The notes below the pieces were generated by a model, which was not told where the DNA came from, did not search any database, and was given only the letters and a program-made list of their open reading frames with translations. A DNA stretch of 64,000 nucleotides from Vanilla planifolia (lineage: Eukaryota > Streptophyta > Magnoliopsida > Asparagales > Orchidaceae): contig CM043872.1 in NCBI GenBank assembly GCA_023846275.1, positions 28,882,670 to 28,946,669 of the forward strand, given 5' to 3'. Of this stretch, positions 1-30,861 are shown in pieces; position 1 is the first letter of the stretch, and each line of letters opens with the position of its first letter. Position numbers and translations under genes: made by a program.

Positions 1-29
1 CACCCGAATTTGATGTAAGGTTTTTTTTT

Positions 30-57
30 GGGGGGGGGGGTGGGGGGGGGTGGGGGG
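30..57 (+). repeat. G-tract, three long G runs split by single T
   Basis: Runs of 11, 9 and 6 G are separated by single T residues and preceded by nine T. The tract could fold as a G-quadruplex on the plus strand, which is the template strand of RRC1. It may also be an assembly-sensitive homopolymer. Confidence 0.85.
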
Positions 58-262
58 TTTGAGCTCCTAATCACTTCATCAACAAGTGTAACGAGCCACT
101 TTTGTATTGACATAAGGCACACATGAAGTACCACCTACCATCTCATGTTTCTGTAGGTTTTTCTTCATTTTCCCAAAATTCTTCTTTTTAAGTTATCAAT
201 TTAACAGAATTCAATCAGTTTATATGTGAACGTCAATTGCGATACATGCAAGTGTAAAAGCT

Positions 263-910
263 CTTTGCTCCAAAGTAAAACAAAACAAAATTGGCTAAAA
301 CTTTGCTCCAGAGAAAGACAATACATAATAAGCTAACAACAAAATAAAGCATTGATTACCCTCCCCCTATAAACATAAAAGATACAAAACTTTTTGAAAC
401 CTTAAGTTAGATCAACAAAACGAAGCAACATAGCATCAAGCTCATTATTGCCACACAAATACACTATAAACACTCAAAATGGTAGCCATATAATCTCCCT
501 CAACATGCCCACGAAAGACACCCTCATGTCAATGACAACAAGAACACTACCATGCAATCATAAATGATAGTTTAATGAAGTTCGATAGGTATATACATAC
601 ATTTAGCTGCAATTCATACAAATGTAAACTTTCTAACCCATAAAAAGTATGGAGTGCATCACGACGAAGAGGCATCTCTCCTTTGCTTTAGAAATCAACA
701 AAACAAGATAGCCTGACAATAAAATTAACCTATGATTATCCTCCCCTTCTAAATGCAAGAGATACAAAATTTTCTATACCCTCAAATTACCTCAAAATGC
801 CAAAAAACATGGCATCGGGGTTATTATTACCACATGACCTACCAAAAATTCTCAAAATAGTAACCATACAGTTTTTCACAACATGCCCACAAAAGACATG
901 CAAAACTCAT
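263..910. repeat. Diverged tandem duplication, period about 379 bp
   Basis: The block near 300-545 (CTTTGCTCCAGA, then CCTCCCC, then CAACATGCCCAC) recurs near 680-910 in the same order (CTTTGCTTTAGA, CCTCCCC, CAACATGCCCAC), offset by 378-380 bases. Identity is moderate, with small indels. There is no coding potential, and the block lies in an RRC1 intron. Confidence 0.7.
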
Positions 911-2279
911 GTAAATAACAAACAAAAAATGGACTACCCAAGTCTTTCAAGAACATGGAATTCCAATTGCTTACGTGACAAATGGAGACAAAAACATTCA
1001 TAGCACTCATCTTGTCGACACCGACCATTGAGAACAAGAGCCAATTCACCTGGCACCCCAACATTATGAGCATGCCACATGTAAAAGAATAAGACATTCA
1101 TATTGATTAACGAAATAAAGTTACTCGCCATCTCTATAGATATTTATCACCTATCACAATTCATATTCAATAGGCTAGAAACAACTTTATATTCAAAGTT
1201 TTTTTTAATATTATTCATTTCGATTGATATTTTCCTATATATGCATTTCAATCCCAAAATCACAATCATAGAGTTCTCACACCGTAATCAACCGTAATGA
1301 GATAGATCATTGTTCAATGGAATTTTCATATGACCCACAATCATTGATCTACTCATTCTCTTATTTTAAGTCAAAAACAAATTAGAAAGAAGGGCAACCA
1401 AAAGAAATAAATAGAAAAATTGAATTAGGGATTAGATGCTATATCTTGGAATTTGGCATTATAATCATGCCAAATATAATAAAGTGGGGCACACATGCTT
1501 ATCAACATAATGGATCCAGTTGTTGTGACAACAATCTGCATATATTTTTCACCTATTACAATATGCATTTCCAATGGCCTTAACACCATTTGAACATTGT
1601 TTTTATCACATATTTGAACATTAATAATCAATTAAATAATATTTTATTTTGCATTTTAATATCATAATAAAGAATGTAAGTTTTTCTATTCCTAAAGAGA
1701 TAAACCATTAGTGGCATAGAGATCTAATTAGTAGATAATTGACCATCTGTTTCTCCAATGTTGGGCCAAAATTCAAAAACACATTATAAAAAAAAAAAGT
1801 AACAAAATTCATATATATAAGCATACAATATATTTTGATCAGCTTTGTATACCCTTTCATAATTTTAAATATCTCTCAATAAAACAAGAAAAATATGATA
1901 AATATATCAAAGGAAACATCCTTAGACAATCTAAAAGTCATTTTCAAATAAAATTTGTTATCAAAATTGACGGGCTTTGCAATTTTATGCAAGATCTCAC
2001 TACATTTGAATAAGGAGATAACCATCAATGTTGCATGACTCATTAACAGGCACATAATCCCAACTCATCAATGGCTATGTAATCCTAAATGTTTGAGCAT
2101 TAAACGGAGGTAATGCCTAGCATATTTAAGGGAGATAACTGTAATAATCAGGAAATACATCTACTCATCATCCCGATATCCTCCAAGTACACTTCGTTAA
2201 TTACTATCTTCATTTCCATGAGGGTGATCTTAACCCAAATTCGGTAACTATCAAAATACTCACAAAACATCTATTTGAA

Positions 2280-3570
2280 GACAGAATAAAGCAAAAATTG
2301 AGCAAATGTTCTTCGCTTGACGAGCCCTTGCTCTATTGAAGATCCTCATTATAATTTCAGCAACATCTCCTTTGACACATGTAGTCTACCTTTCCAATAC
2401 AACCCAAGAAAAAGCTATAGGAACTGCAAAATGGCGGATCTTGTCAATTTCACAAAGGACCCACGTGAACTCTGCAAACATCAATATCTCCAGTTTGGCC
2501 TTTGTTTTCCATCAACCCATCAAAGTTAAGTTTGATCCAATTCAGATGGTAGGGAATGCAAATCATTGGACCAGGGCTATTTGCACCAAAATGGTGAATG
2601 TAGCCCCAGTTTTTAGAACTTGAACAGGTTTTCCAGAAAAATTCCACGCACAGATTATTTGCTGTGATAACCAAATGAGAGGAAAAGGGCTACGACAGCA
2701 GGTTGCCATTATGTGCTCATGATACATAGGAAAATGCTGCAACAAAGCTAGCAGTTTTCCTGTCAGCCTTGTCCCTGTGATTATGACCAACAGCATGAGC
2801 AATAAGATCCCTTGCCCAGAGATAAACATCCTCAATTACATATTTGCCAAAGAAATAGGATCCAGGTTTTGAATGCCAATCTCCAGCATCAGTCGACTCC
2901 ACAAGGCATCATTTGTAAATAATTGAAGTACATATCTCATATGTGCATAGAATCCAACTGATCTCATACCACTGCCTCAATCTTTGGAAAATTTGTTCAA
3001 GTCATAGATAGAATCCCCATGCATCAAAATGCTCCCAAAAACAGATTGCAGCTAATATCCACCAATAGGCTTCATTGAGAAAACTATGAACCTCAAGTGG
3101 ACAAGCAATCTTCATGTTAATGAAAGTAGTCCATTTGAGCAATCGAATGGAGTAACTCTTAAGTCCTGATGCATTGACATAATGATGGCGACAACATCTT
3201 TCCACCTAAGGTTGTTCATTACCACAATCCACAATGAGTACTGGTACCCGTCTACAGCCATGTTTTGCCTACAAATAAAAGCCCACAAGCAGCACTCAAA
3301 CATGATATATATAGTGGCAAGCTTGGCCATGAGAACTTGCCTTCGAACACTAAGAATATGTATTCCCAAGCCACCACCACTCTCTGGTTTACACATATTT
3401 TCCAAGGCATGCTTGCTAAAATCTTCTCAAACCTAGGAAGCGGTCAATGTGAGACTATGCACAGCATCTACAAATGTGAGATACAAGAGGGCCTATACCA
3501 CAAGCAAAACTCCACTAGAATGCCTTCCTGTAGTTTTTGTTATAAGAGGAGACAATGTAACTCTCATTAA
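2280..3570 (-). mobile_element. LINE remnant: 3' RT region plus RNase H-like domain
   Basis: On the minus strand, residues encoded around 3310-3405 read CKPESGGGLGIHIL followed by LMAKLA. This is the typical post-RT motif of plant L1-type LINEs (C-K-P-x-x-x-G-G-L-G-I). Further downstream, around 2500-2540, the strand encodes NWIKLNFDGLMENKG, the start of the RNase H domain found in plant LINE-derived proteins (W-I-K-L-N-F-D-G). The reading frame shifts and is broken by stops several times between these points. It is a dead fragment lying in the RRC1 intron in the same orientation as the gene. The endonuclease and RT core are not seen next to it. Confidence 0.75.
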
Positions 3571-3709
3571 ATGATTAACAAAGAACGTGAAAGAAGAAAA
3601 ACCTACGCAACCTCAGAGAGTGCTCAACTCACTTAATCATCGACTGTTAACCAAAAACAAAAACCTTAGTTGAGTACACAGGCCAAGATCCACTTGCACT
3701 AGAATTTGG

Positions 3710-3746
<37 letters not shown>
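3710..3746 (+). repeat. Poly(A) run of 37
   Basis: An uninterrupted run of A on the plus strand. It is not the tail of the neighbouring LINE, because that element reads on the minus strand and its tail would appear as T on this strand at its lower-coordinate end. Confidence 0.95.
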
Positions 3747-3749
<3 letters not shown>

Positions 3750-4958
3750 GTGGAACATATGGTCTGAGAAATCCAATCTCATTCTATCATAAGTATGCTC
3801 TATGTTGACTTTGATTGACATAAGACCTATGATAGAAGCCAAGCTCATAATCCTGTAGATGAGCTCTTACACCAATATACAATTATCTGCAATACTGTTC
3901 CTGGTACAAAAACACCCTTCTTTTGAGATGTCAATGGACAAAGGAGAGATTCTTCACCCATCAACCAATGCTTGGGCCAAGACGAAGATGGTTTTAACAA
4001 TTCGCTTCCAAAGCTATTTATCATCTATCGGTACAATATAATAAAATTACTTCAACAATCTTTATGCCAAAAACAAGACTACAGAGTTCTCACATCTCTA
4101 TCTTCAAACCTAACAACTCATTTATGGTGCCACTATGAAACAAATAATTGATCGGCCATTGGTCTTTTGTTTACCAAAAAATATTAGAAAAACATGACCA
4201 GAGGGTAAAAAAGAATCCAAAAATGTTTGAAGAGAAACTTAATATATTCACTAATATCCGAAGCCAAAAGTTTTCTTTTGCATCCCTTTTATGTGAAACA
4301 TAATAATTGTTACTACCTAAAAACATAAATTATTTAACAAGCCTGCTGTCTATTTTTGAGGACCAAATGGGAGGAGCACTTGCAAAATGAGCCCTTTTTT
4401 TACAATGGTACCAGATGAATGCTAAAATCAAGATGTGGAAAATTTATGACAATATGAAAAAGACATTACCAAACAAAGCGAGCAAAAAAGGTCATCTATC
4501 TTATAGATTATGCCTCAACGGATGGCAAGGGATGTGTACGAGATTGAATCCTTAATACCCTTAATACGCCCACTTGTACTTATTTACAGAAACATGCCTT
4601 GTTATCATAAGCAAAGGAGTTCAAAGTTCATCATTGATTTTTTTCAATATTTAAAAATTCAAAGCTGCTAAAGAAACTAAAAAAAATTCCAGAAGTTCAC
4701 AGGAAGAGACAATGGTTCTGGCTAAAATTCTGATGCTAAACCTGTATGAAAAACTAAAAATAGGATAATCTGTGGAACAAAACTACATCAAAGAAGAACC
4801 TTAGAAGAAATTTGTACAGTTTTACACATTTCAAAACCTTGGTTATTTCTAAAGTTCTGCATTATAAGGTCCATTCTTGTCAATACAAGCAACATGAAGA
4901 AAGCAATAGTCACACCTACATGCCAAATTCAACCAAAATATAAAGAAGTTGGAGTCTA

Positions 4959-23531
<18,573 letters not shown>

Positions 23532-24110
23532 CTCTAACCAAATTGAACAAATTCGTGAAAACCAATAGCAAAATGGAACGCAGCATATAATAATTAACTT
23601 GGATAACAATTCATTTAACAAACGAGTATAAACAATCTACGTGATTCACGAGCAGAGAAAATAAAACAAAAAAAAAAAAAGCAAAGCCGGAATCATTTTA
23701 ATCTTTCAATCTATAACTTAATTTCTATTCGATCCTCACCTGTTACTCCGACATCAAAAATTTACGACGAACAAAAAGCAAGAAACACAAATCCAAACCA
23801 AAACGAAGTAATCCAGAAACCCCCAAACAGACTGAGAAATCAAAAAACCAAAAGAGCATTCCAGCTACAGATCTCCTAACAAGGCGTCATGAGAATAAGA
23901 AATTACGGGAGAAATGAACCCTAAAAAAAGGAAGAAATCACTGAGCAGATCCACTTACCTCTGGAGGACGACAGAACAAGGGTTTATGAAAACCGGAAGA
24001 TTAAAACCTCCAGCGATCTTGGAATAAATTTTTATATTGCACTCAGAAAGCAAAGTAGGGTTGACAACAGTGGAGAAAGACGGGGAGCACGGGTGAGAGA
24101 GAAGACGGAC
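23532..24110 (-). other. RRC1 5' UTR with leader intron and promoter-proximal region
   Basis: Upstream of the start codon the minus strand reads TTTGGTTAG/AG-ATG, an acceptor two bases before the ATG. A matching donor, AGAG/GTAAGTGG, lies at 23958/23959. So a non-coding first exon (about 23959-24110, right end uncertain) is joined to the coding exon across an intron of about 425 bases. The leader is GC-richer than its surroundings. A telo-box-like AACCCTAAA lies at 23917-23925 on the plus strand inside this leader intron. Leader introns of this kind are common in plant housekeeping genes. Confidence 0.65.
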
Positions 24111-25706
24111 GGCGGTGAACAGCGTTGGTATAACCTCAAAGCTTGAACCATGTTCAACATAATAGCGAAACTACTACGTTTGTTGTTTTGAGTGATAGCG
24201 AAAGTAGCCTCATTAGTTAACCCAAAGGATACACAAATTTGTAAATATAAAAAAAAATGCTGAATACAACTCATAATTTCTTTTCTAACGAAATATGCTT
24301 TTCTATAGAAATTCTTTTTAATCAGAACTCGGTCATAAGTTGAGAAAAATTTTGAATTAGCCTTAATTTGTGTTGGTCACCAATTAGGTTAAAACAATGT
24401 GCTAATTAATTGAACACCATTCTATTGGTTTTTGTCACTTTTAATTTAGGGTTATGAAATTAGCTTGAATATCAAAAATTACTTAAAATTTAGATTACTT
24501 TCTTAACTTGTATTTGTCTAATATGCCAATTACAAGTTTAGGTAGACTCAAATTGGAATGTAGTGTCGATTATAAATTTGATATGTATCAAATCGAAATA
24601 ATATAAAATCATATCTAAATAACAACATATCTATATATATGTGTTTATGTATTTATTGATACATCTTAAAATATAAAATATTGAATTTATAAAATTATAT
24701 TATGGATCATAATTTAATTTATGTTGTCATTTATATTTAAGAATTCAATTAAAAGTAAAAATTTATTTTAAAGTATGATCAATTTTAAATCACTTTTTTA
24801 ACAAAATAGTTAACAAATAATACTTAGGTTCACAAATCTATCTTGCTTAAAACTTGGGTTGAATCTAGTATGAATTGAAATCTTTAATCTGATTTTAATT
24901 AGTTTTGAATTAACTCAAGGGGAATCATTAACAACACTACTTGTACCTATAGTAATCATTCACCACATTGATGATATCAATCTACACCTCTTGCCACCAT
25001 CTGTGACACTTCTCTGCCATTCGTATAAATTTTATCACCTATCTTCGTCGTCAATATTAAGTTCATTACCCTAACTTAATTGGTGTTTAGATTACCTCTC
25101 TCATTCACGAATATCACAAACTTGTGCTCTTTCTCCATATATTATCGTTCAACTTAATGTGTCTATAAGGTAATCAAACTTCTTAAATTGTATTATTTTT
25201 TTTCATTTAGCAAGGTTATCTTGATTTAAATTTTAGTAAATCAAGTTATAAATCTATTTATTATGATTATAATATTCATTAAATTTTATTCTATTTAGAA
25301 GTCTAGTTATAATTTTAATTTGATATATTTTAAAACCCTTAAGTAATTAAAGAAATATTCACTTTGATATTTTTATTTCACTTAAAATATCATAATTTTA
25401 GTGTCTTGGATGAATTTATAGAAAAATATTTTATAATTGTTCTAATATATTATGATTATTCTTAATTTGTTATTTACTAAATTTACATAATTTTGTTTTG
25501 CTCTTTGCTTCCTTTAAACATTATTTAACTTGTTTAATTATGTATGTATTATCTTATTGTACCATTATTTTAGTTAATAATGCATGATATTATCATATTG
25601 GTATTTTGAATATCTACTATGATTATCATGTATTATGACAAGGAACTGATTTTCAATGATGTATTAAGTAGATTAAAAGTTATAATAGATAAGTTCATAA
25701 GATCAG

Positions 25707-25775
25707 TAAATAAAAGGTTACTATACAAATTACCAATTTAATAAATAAAAGATTACTATACAAATTACTAATTTT
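25707..25775. repeat. Tandem duplication, period 35 bp, two copies
   Basis: TAAATAAAAGGTTACTATAC at 25707 is followed 35 bases later by TAAATAAAAGATTACTATAC, and both continue into CAAATTAC(C/T)AATTT. Near-identical copies in intergenic DNA. Confidence 0.9.
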
Positions 25776-27179
25776 TGAAGACCATAAGATATTTATTAGA
25801 ATTTATATAAAAATATTAAGACTAAGATACCCATATTTGATGATTTATATGGAGTTCAAAAATTTCTTTATTTATTGTAACATATAAAATACTTATTTGA
25901 CTATCATAATACAAATGATTATTAAAGATAAATTTTATAAAATTAAAATTAATAGGAACAAAGGTTCCTTACATAAAGAACAAAGATTTGGGTTAAAATG
26001 TTTTGACCTAATTACAAAATAAAAAAATTATTAAGAGTTAATTATTATCTTAATCAAAATAAATATAAGAATTATGTGTAATATCTTTTATGTAATATTA
26101 TCCTTATAAGTTGTTTTATTCTTATCATTTTATAAATGCATTAAAAGAATCAGTCTTTATTTAATATTTTTATCACAAAGAAAACATTAAAGATGTTGAT
26201 AGTGAGTTTGATAAAGACATTTAAAATATAAGTGAGTGGGATAAAGTTTGATGCTATGAGGATAAGTATTATATAAGAGTATGCATCAAGAGAATGACAT
26301 TAACTTATCTAATAGAGTCCATTATACAGAAAATTTAATTACTACAAGTCATAGATTATATTACAAATAAAACTACTAATGTATGATAGATTCAGACTTC
26401 CTATTAGGGTCTTGGAACCTATAATATTAAAGATGCTTAATAAATTATTAGAAAATATGAAAAGATATTATGTACAAATCAATGTGAGGTGACGTGATAT
26501 CTTAGAATTATTCAAAGTTTGACATTTCAAACTTGTAGTACAAATCATTAAGTTTAGTATGTGACAATACATTAAGTATTAAGCGTAAAATCTTGTAAAA
26601 TATTTTTGCCACATCTAATTTTACACATATAAAATAAAAAAATTAAGGCAAATTATATGTGAATAATTTTAATAAAAAAAAATAATTATAACTTTAGATT
26701 ATTATCTAAAAATAAAAATTGTTCAATGATGCAAATTTTTTTGACAATAATGTCTTATAGTTTCGTAGACATTGATGTTTGGAGAATGATAAAAAGATGA
26801 TATGGTGGTGATTTGGGTTAATAAAGAAGCTTGGGGTGTTGGCAGAGGCTATAATTTGTTTGGTTATTGATTCTCCTAGTGAAAAATCTCTCACATTCGA
26901 TATTTGTTTCTTACAAGGGATTTGGTTGTCGACTATTCCAATGAAAGGTCTCTCACCTTCAATCCTAATCTCTTACAAAGAAAATTAGAATATCTCTAAT
27001 TAGGGTTAGATATATATACTTTATTTACAAAAAATGGAAGCACACAAATAAAAATATTATTCTATTATTTTCATCCATATAGCTTAATGAGCATCTATAT
27101 TTATAGAAACCTCAAAAATTCATCAATATTTAAAAAAATAAAAAATAAAAAAGTCATAAAATTAATTAGTCCCTAAACT

Positions 27180-27480
27180 AGCCGTGCATTTCGAGCAAAT
27201 GGTAAGGATGACTGAAGAAACAACAGGCAGCGAAAATGGTGGCGGGTGAGCAGCGTGATGGAGTTGTCAGTACAAATTTTGGGTAGGTGCAGGTCGGCGA
27301 AATGATTGTCGGGATTGCCAGGTTGGTACCGGTTGTCGTAGGTAACAGGTCGATTCAGGTTGAATGTGGGTCAAACAATGTTCCATGGTCAATCAGATCA
27401 CGTGGGCACATGGGTCAGCTTGGCGAGCGACTGCTGATGGCGGTGGTAGATGGCGATAGACAATGACGTATGACCAAATA
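27180..27480. other. GC-richer island in AT-rich intergenic DNA
   Basis: This roughly 300-base stretch is rich in CpG, GGT and GGC and contrasts sharply with surroundings that are close to 80% AT. It has no long open frame. On the minus strand a short open segment with proline-rich character can be read, but no domain can be named. It is probably a decayed transposon piece. A repeated short motif around CTCTCAC just to its left (26885-26960) would fit an LTR. Confidence 0.4.
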
Positions 27481-27677
27481 AAAAAAAATCAATTTTAAGT
27501 AGTTTTTCAACCAAAATTTGTCCATTTAGATTTGTAAAACTTGTGTGATGCCAGTGAATATGTGTTTATAAGCTAATATTAAATGTTCATATGTCACTTA
27601 TACTAAATCTATATAGCTATCATGAGAGTTTTTTTAGTTTTTTGTTTTATTTGTAATGACTTATATATAAGGTTTAG

Positions 27678-27786
27678 AGGGGATAACTATTTATCTTATA
27701 TATAATTTTTTATTTTCATTATTTTTAATTATTAGGGGATAACTATTTATCTTATATATAATTTTTTATTTTCATTATTTTTAATT
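27678..27786. repeat. Perfect tandem duplication, period 56 bp
   Basis: AGGGGATAACTATTTATCTT begins at 27678 and again at 27734. The two copies are identical over about 53 bases. Because surrounding duplications are strongly diverged, this one is recent, or else an assembly stutter. Confidence 0.95.
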
Positions 27787-30700
27787 TTTCTTTTATGGGA
27801 TTATAAATATTTTTATTATTTTATTTTAGGGTTTGTTATTGTAAGTTATTTAAATACTTAATATGTAATGAAAATAGAGAGATATTTTTTTGTTATTACT
27901 ATGAGACCAAAGACTTCTAATAATTCATGTGTGCCCAAGTATAATGCCAATATTTTGACATATGTATTCTTTTAAAGTATTTTAAGTGAGATATTAATTT
28001 TGGAAAATTGAAATTATTATTAAAGTCCAAAAATGTTGATTAAAATATTAAAATAAATAATTTGATGAGTAAACACTTTAACATTATTTTTTAATTTATT
28101 TTAATTTTTGGGACACGAGCTAAAAAAATTTGCTAATCATACGAGCACTACATGCAGGTTAAAAGAGGATTGAAACCCAACACTTGAATATTATTTATAG
28201 TCTATTTTGGGCACACATAAGAGACTAAATGTGGGCACATGTTAAGGAGCGTGTGCCCATGTGAAAGCATGCACATTCATTTGGAGCACATAGTTGTACA
28301 TGCATTGGCATAATATGATGCATTGAAAGGTAAGAGGGTTTGATGGAAAAAAATATAATATAATAGATCAAATATATGATATAGTATGAAGTTTTGTATA
28401 GAAAAATATAATATGATAAGATTAACAAATGTTATACCTGTAAGGCAAAAATAACAAAATGAAAAATATGCTTTTGGGTTGCATAGGTAATAATGGGTAT
28501 TATATATATATATTAAAAATAAATATTTAATAATTCATATGTATGTATGATATTGTAAGAAATAAAGAAGATAAGGAATTTCAAAAAAAATAATTTCATA
28601 TTAGATTTAGATAGATAAATTTGATAATTATATTGTAAACATAATATTAAATTAATTCATTCTACTTTTTTTAAATTATATGCATCACATGACTTATTAA
28701 TAATTTTATTCTAACATATACATGATATGATTATTTAAGAGATTGATATTTTATTAGTATACATTTTATCATTTTGATATTTTTATTTATTATGTTGCAT
28801 GAAAATGACTTTACACATATAAAGATTATATTAAAGAATTTTGAGTAAATGACATGGTTACAAACAAGATAGAACTTATAAAATTGAATATAAATTAATA
28901 AAATTTATATTTTTGAAATATTATCGTCATTATATGATACAATATCACAAAAATTTTATCAAGGTCAGAAAATCATTATTATTAGTGCCATGATCTTATT
29001 GGATAATATTATTAGTGTTTGTTTATGATGATAACATCATGATACTTCTATATATATGATTAGTGCTACTAATACTTTATGTAGAGTGATCAGGAACGCA
29101 ATACCCTTATATGAATGCTATTAACTTTTATTGTCTAAGAAAAGAGATCACGTGTATATAAATATTGGTTATTAAATTTAGAAAATAATGATGAAAAGAA
29201 AAATCAAATTATATGATATATAATATATTAAAAATTTGAAAATAAATTAAATTATATGAAAATGCATTCTTATATCATGGCGGTGGTTTTACTTATGAGT
29301 ATTAATAATTATTTGGTATTTTTATATTAATTTATTCTTTTATTTTATGTTTTTATATTTTATTATTGTAATGATTTATTTGTTGAGCTATTTGAAGTTT
29401 TAGTATCTATATAATAGGTCATGTATTTATCATACATCAAGATGTGGGTTATGAAACTATAGATAATGATTATACTCATTAAGTGATTACTTAGGTAAGT
29501 TACTTCTAAGCTTTATTTATCTAAAGTTATGTTGTACAATTTGATAGCTATATTGTTTTAATTATGATACTATATAAATTCAACTTAATATGATTTTTTT
29601 TATAATATGAATTTTGTGTTTAGTTTTGTTTAGATGTTTTAATTATTAGCCTCTTTATTGAGATTTTTAAAATGATCTGTATGAAATAATTTTTATGAAA
29701 TTATTTCTCTTTTAGGTGGTCATCTTGAGATTTGAGGTGATCTTGCATTTTTAATTATCAATTTATTTATATTAAATTTATCATTTTTTTCTATAATAAA
29801 ATAAGTGAGACATTAGTAACAAATTCTATGACAAATGTGTTGATATCCTTGATATTAGACATGACATAATTATGTTAGTTGAAAAATTACAAAATTAAAT
29901 AAAAGATAAACAAACAATGCCAATAAAATTCTCACTTGACGAAGAGATTTATTAATTATAAATAAAAAAAAAAGTTAAATCTCATACTATAAATTAAATA
30001 TAATATTATTATCTTAAAATTTGATTAATATAATTCTTATTCATAAACTTTGATTTAGTATCTACAACAATGTATTTTAGTATTACTTAAGCCCTTATTT
30101 AATGCAACTTGCATAACACGTGCTATTAGAGTCATTGGTTCAACTATGATCAAATGATTTATGTAATTGATAACTCCTCTCAATATTTGATACCTTTGTC
30201 ATAAGTAAAGCTTAATGTCCTAACCTAATTGAATAACTCTTGACATACATGATACTAAATTATGTTGATCAAACTTTCATAGTCACATTTATTCAAATTA
30301 CCAACACATGATTCATATGATTTAAACCATATTACAAAAAAGATTAAAAAAATATTAATGTTCTTCATATTTAACATGAATCTCAATTAATCAAAAAAGT
30401 TCAATTTTAACAAAATATTAAATAACATAAATAAAAGTTTTACTTAATAAAACATTCATGTGATACAATTCTCCTAATAATTAATATCCAAACTATTTGA
30501 TTCAATTGAAAATTAAAGTTATATAATAAGGTCAATAAAGATGACAAAAATGAGGTAAGGTGATGAGGCCAATATGTGAGTCACAGAAGTCAATACAGTG
30601 CAACTAAGCCAACTGGGAAAGAGAAGCCATTGTGATGCAATTCCCATAGCTTTAGTCAAGAATGTACCTTTTTCATGTAAACCAGTAATAGAATACACAA

Positions 30701-30861
30701 ATCGCTTCTGGCTCTAATACAATTAAAATAAAAGAAGTATCACCAACTAACCAAACACACATCACACCGAGTTAATACCAGCTGCATTTTTTTTTTTTTT
30801 TTTTGTGAGAACCCAAGCACAAGAATAGACTATAAACTACAAAAGCATATCGTCTTCCACC

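Larger units (their letters stand above)
24111..30861. other. AT-rich intergenic region between RRC1 and ERH
   Basis: About 6.7 kb with very high AT and no exon-like or domain-coding stretch on either strand. It contains two young short tandem duplications (25707-25775 and 27678-27786), a GC-richer island (27180-27480), and scattered A/T runs including T19 next to the ERH 3' end (about 30787-30805). The RRC1 promoter should lie just right of 24110; no clear TATA box can be assigned in such AT-rich DNA. The ERH 3' UTR lies just left of 30862. Confidence 0.7.

Noticed and set aside
3265..3570. 101-codon plus-strand open frame
   Set aside because: Antisense to the LINE remnant, which has clear motifs on the minus strand.
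3710..3746. Poly(A) run as the tail of a LINE insertion
   Set aside because: The nearby LINE reads on the minus strand, so its tail would be poly(T) on the plus strand and at the lower-coordinate end.
30700..30725. Possible tRNA-Met primer binding site (complement reads TTGTATTAGAGCCAGAAG)
   Set aside because: No LTR pair or retroelement domain was found on either side, and it lies in the likely ERH 3' UTR, so it is probably chance.
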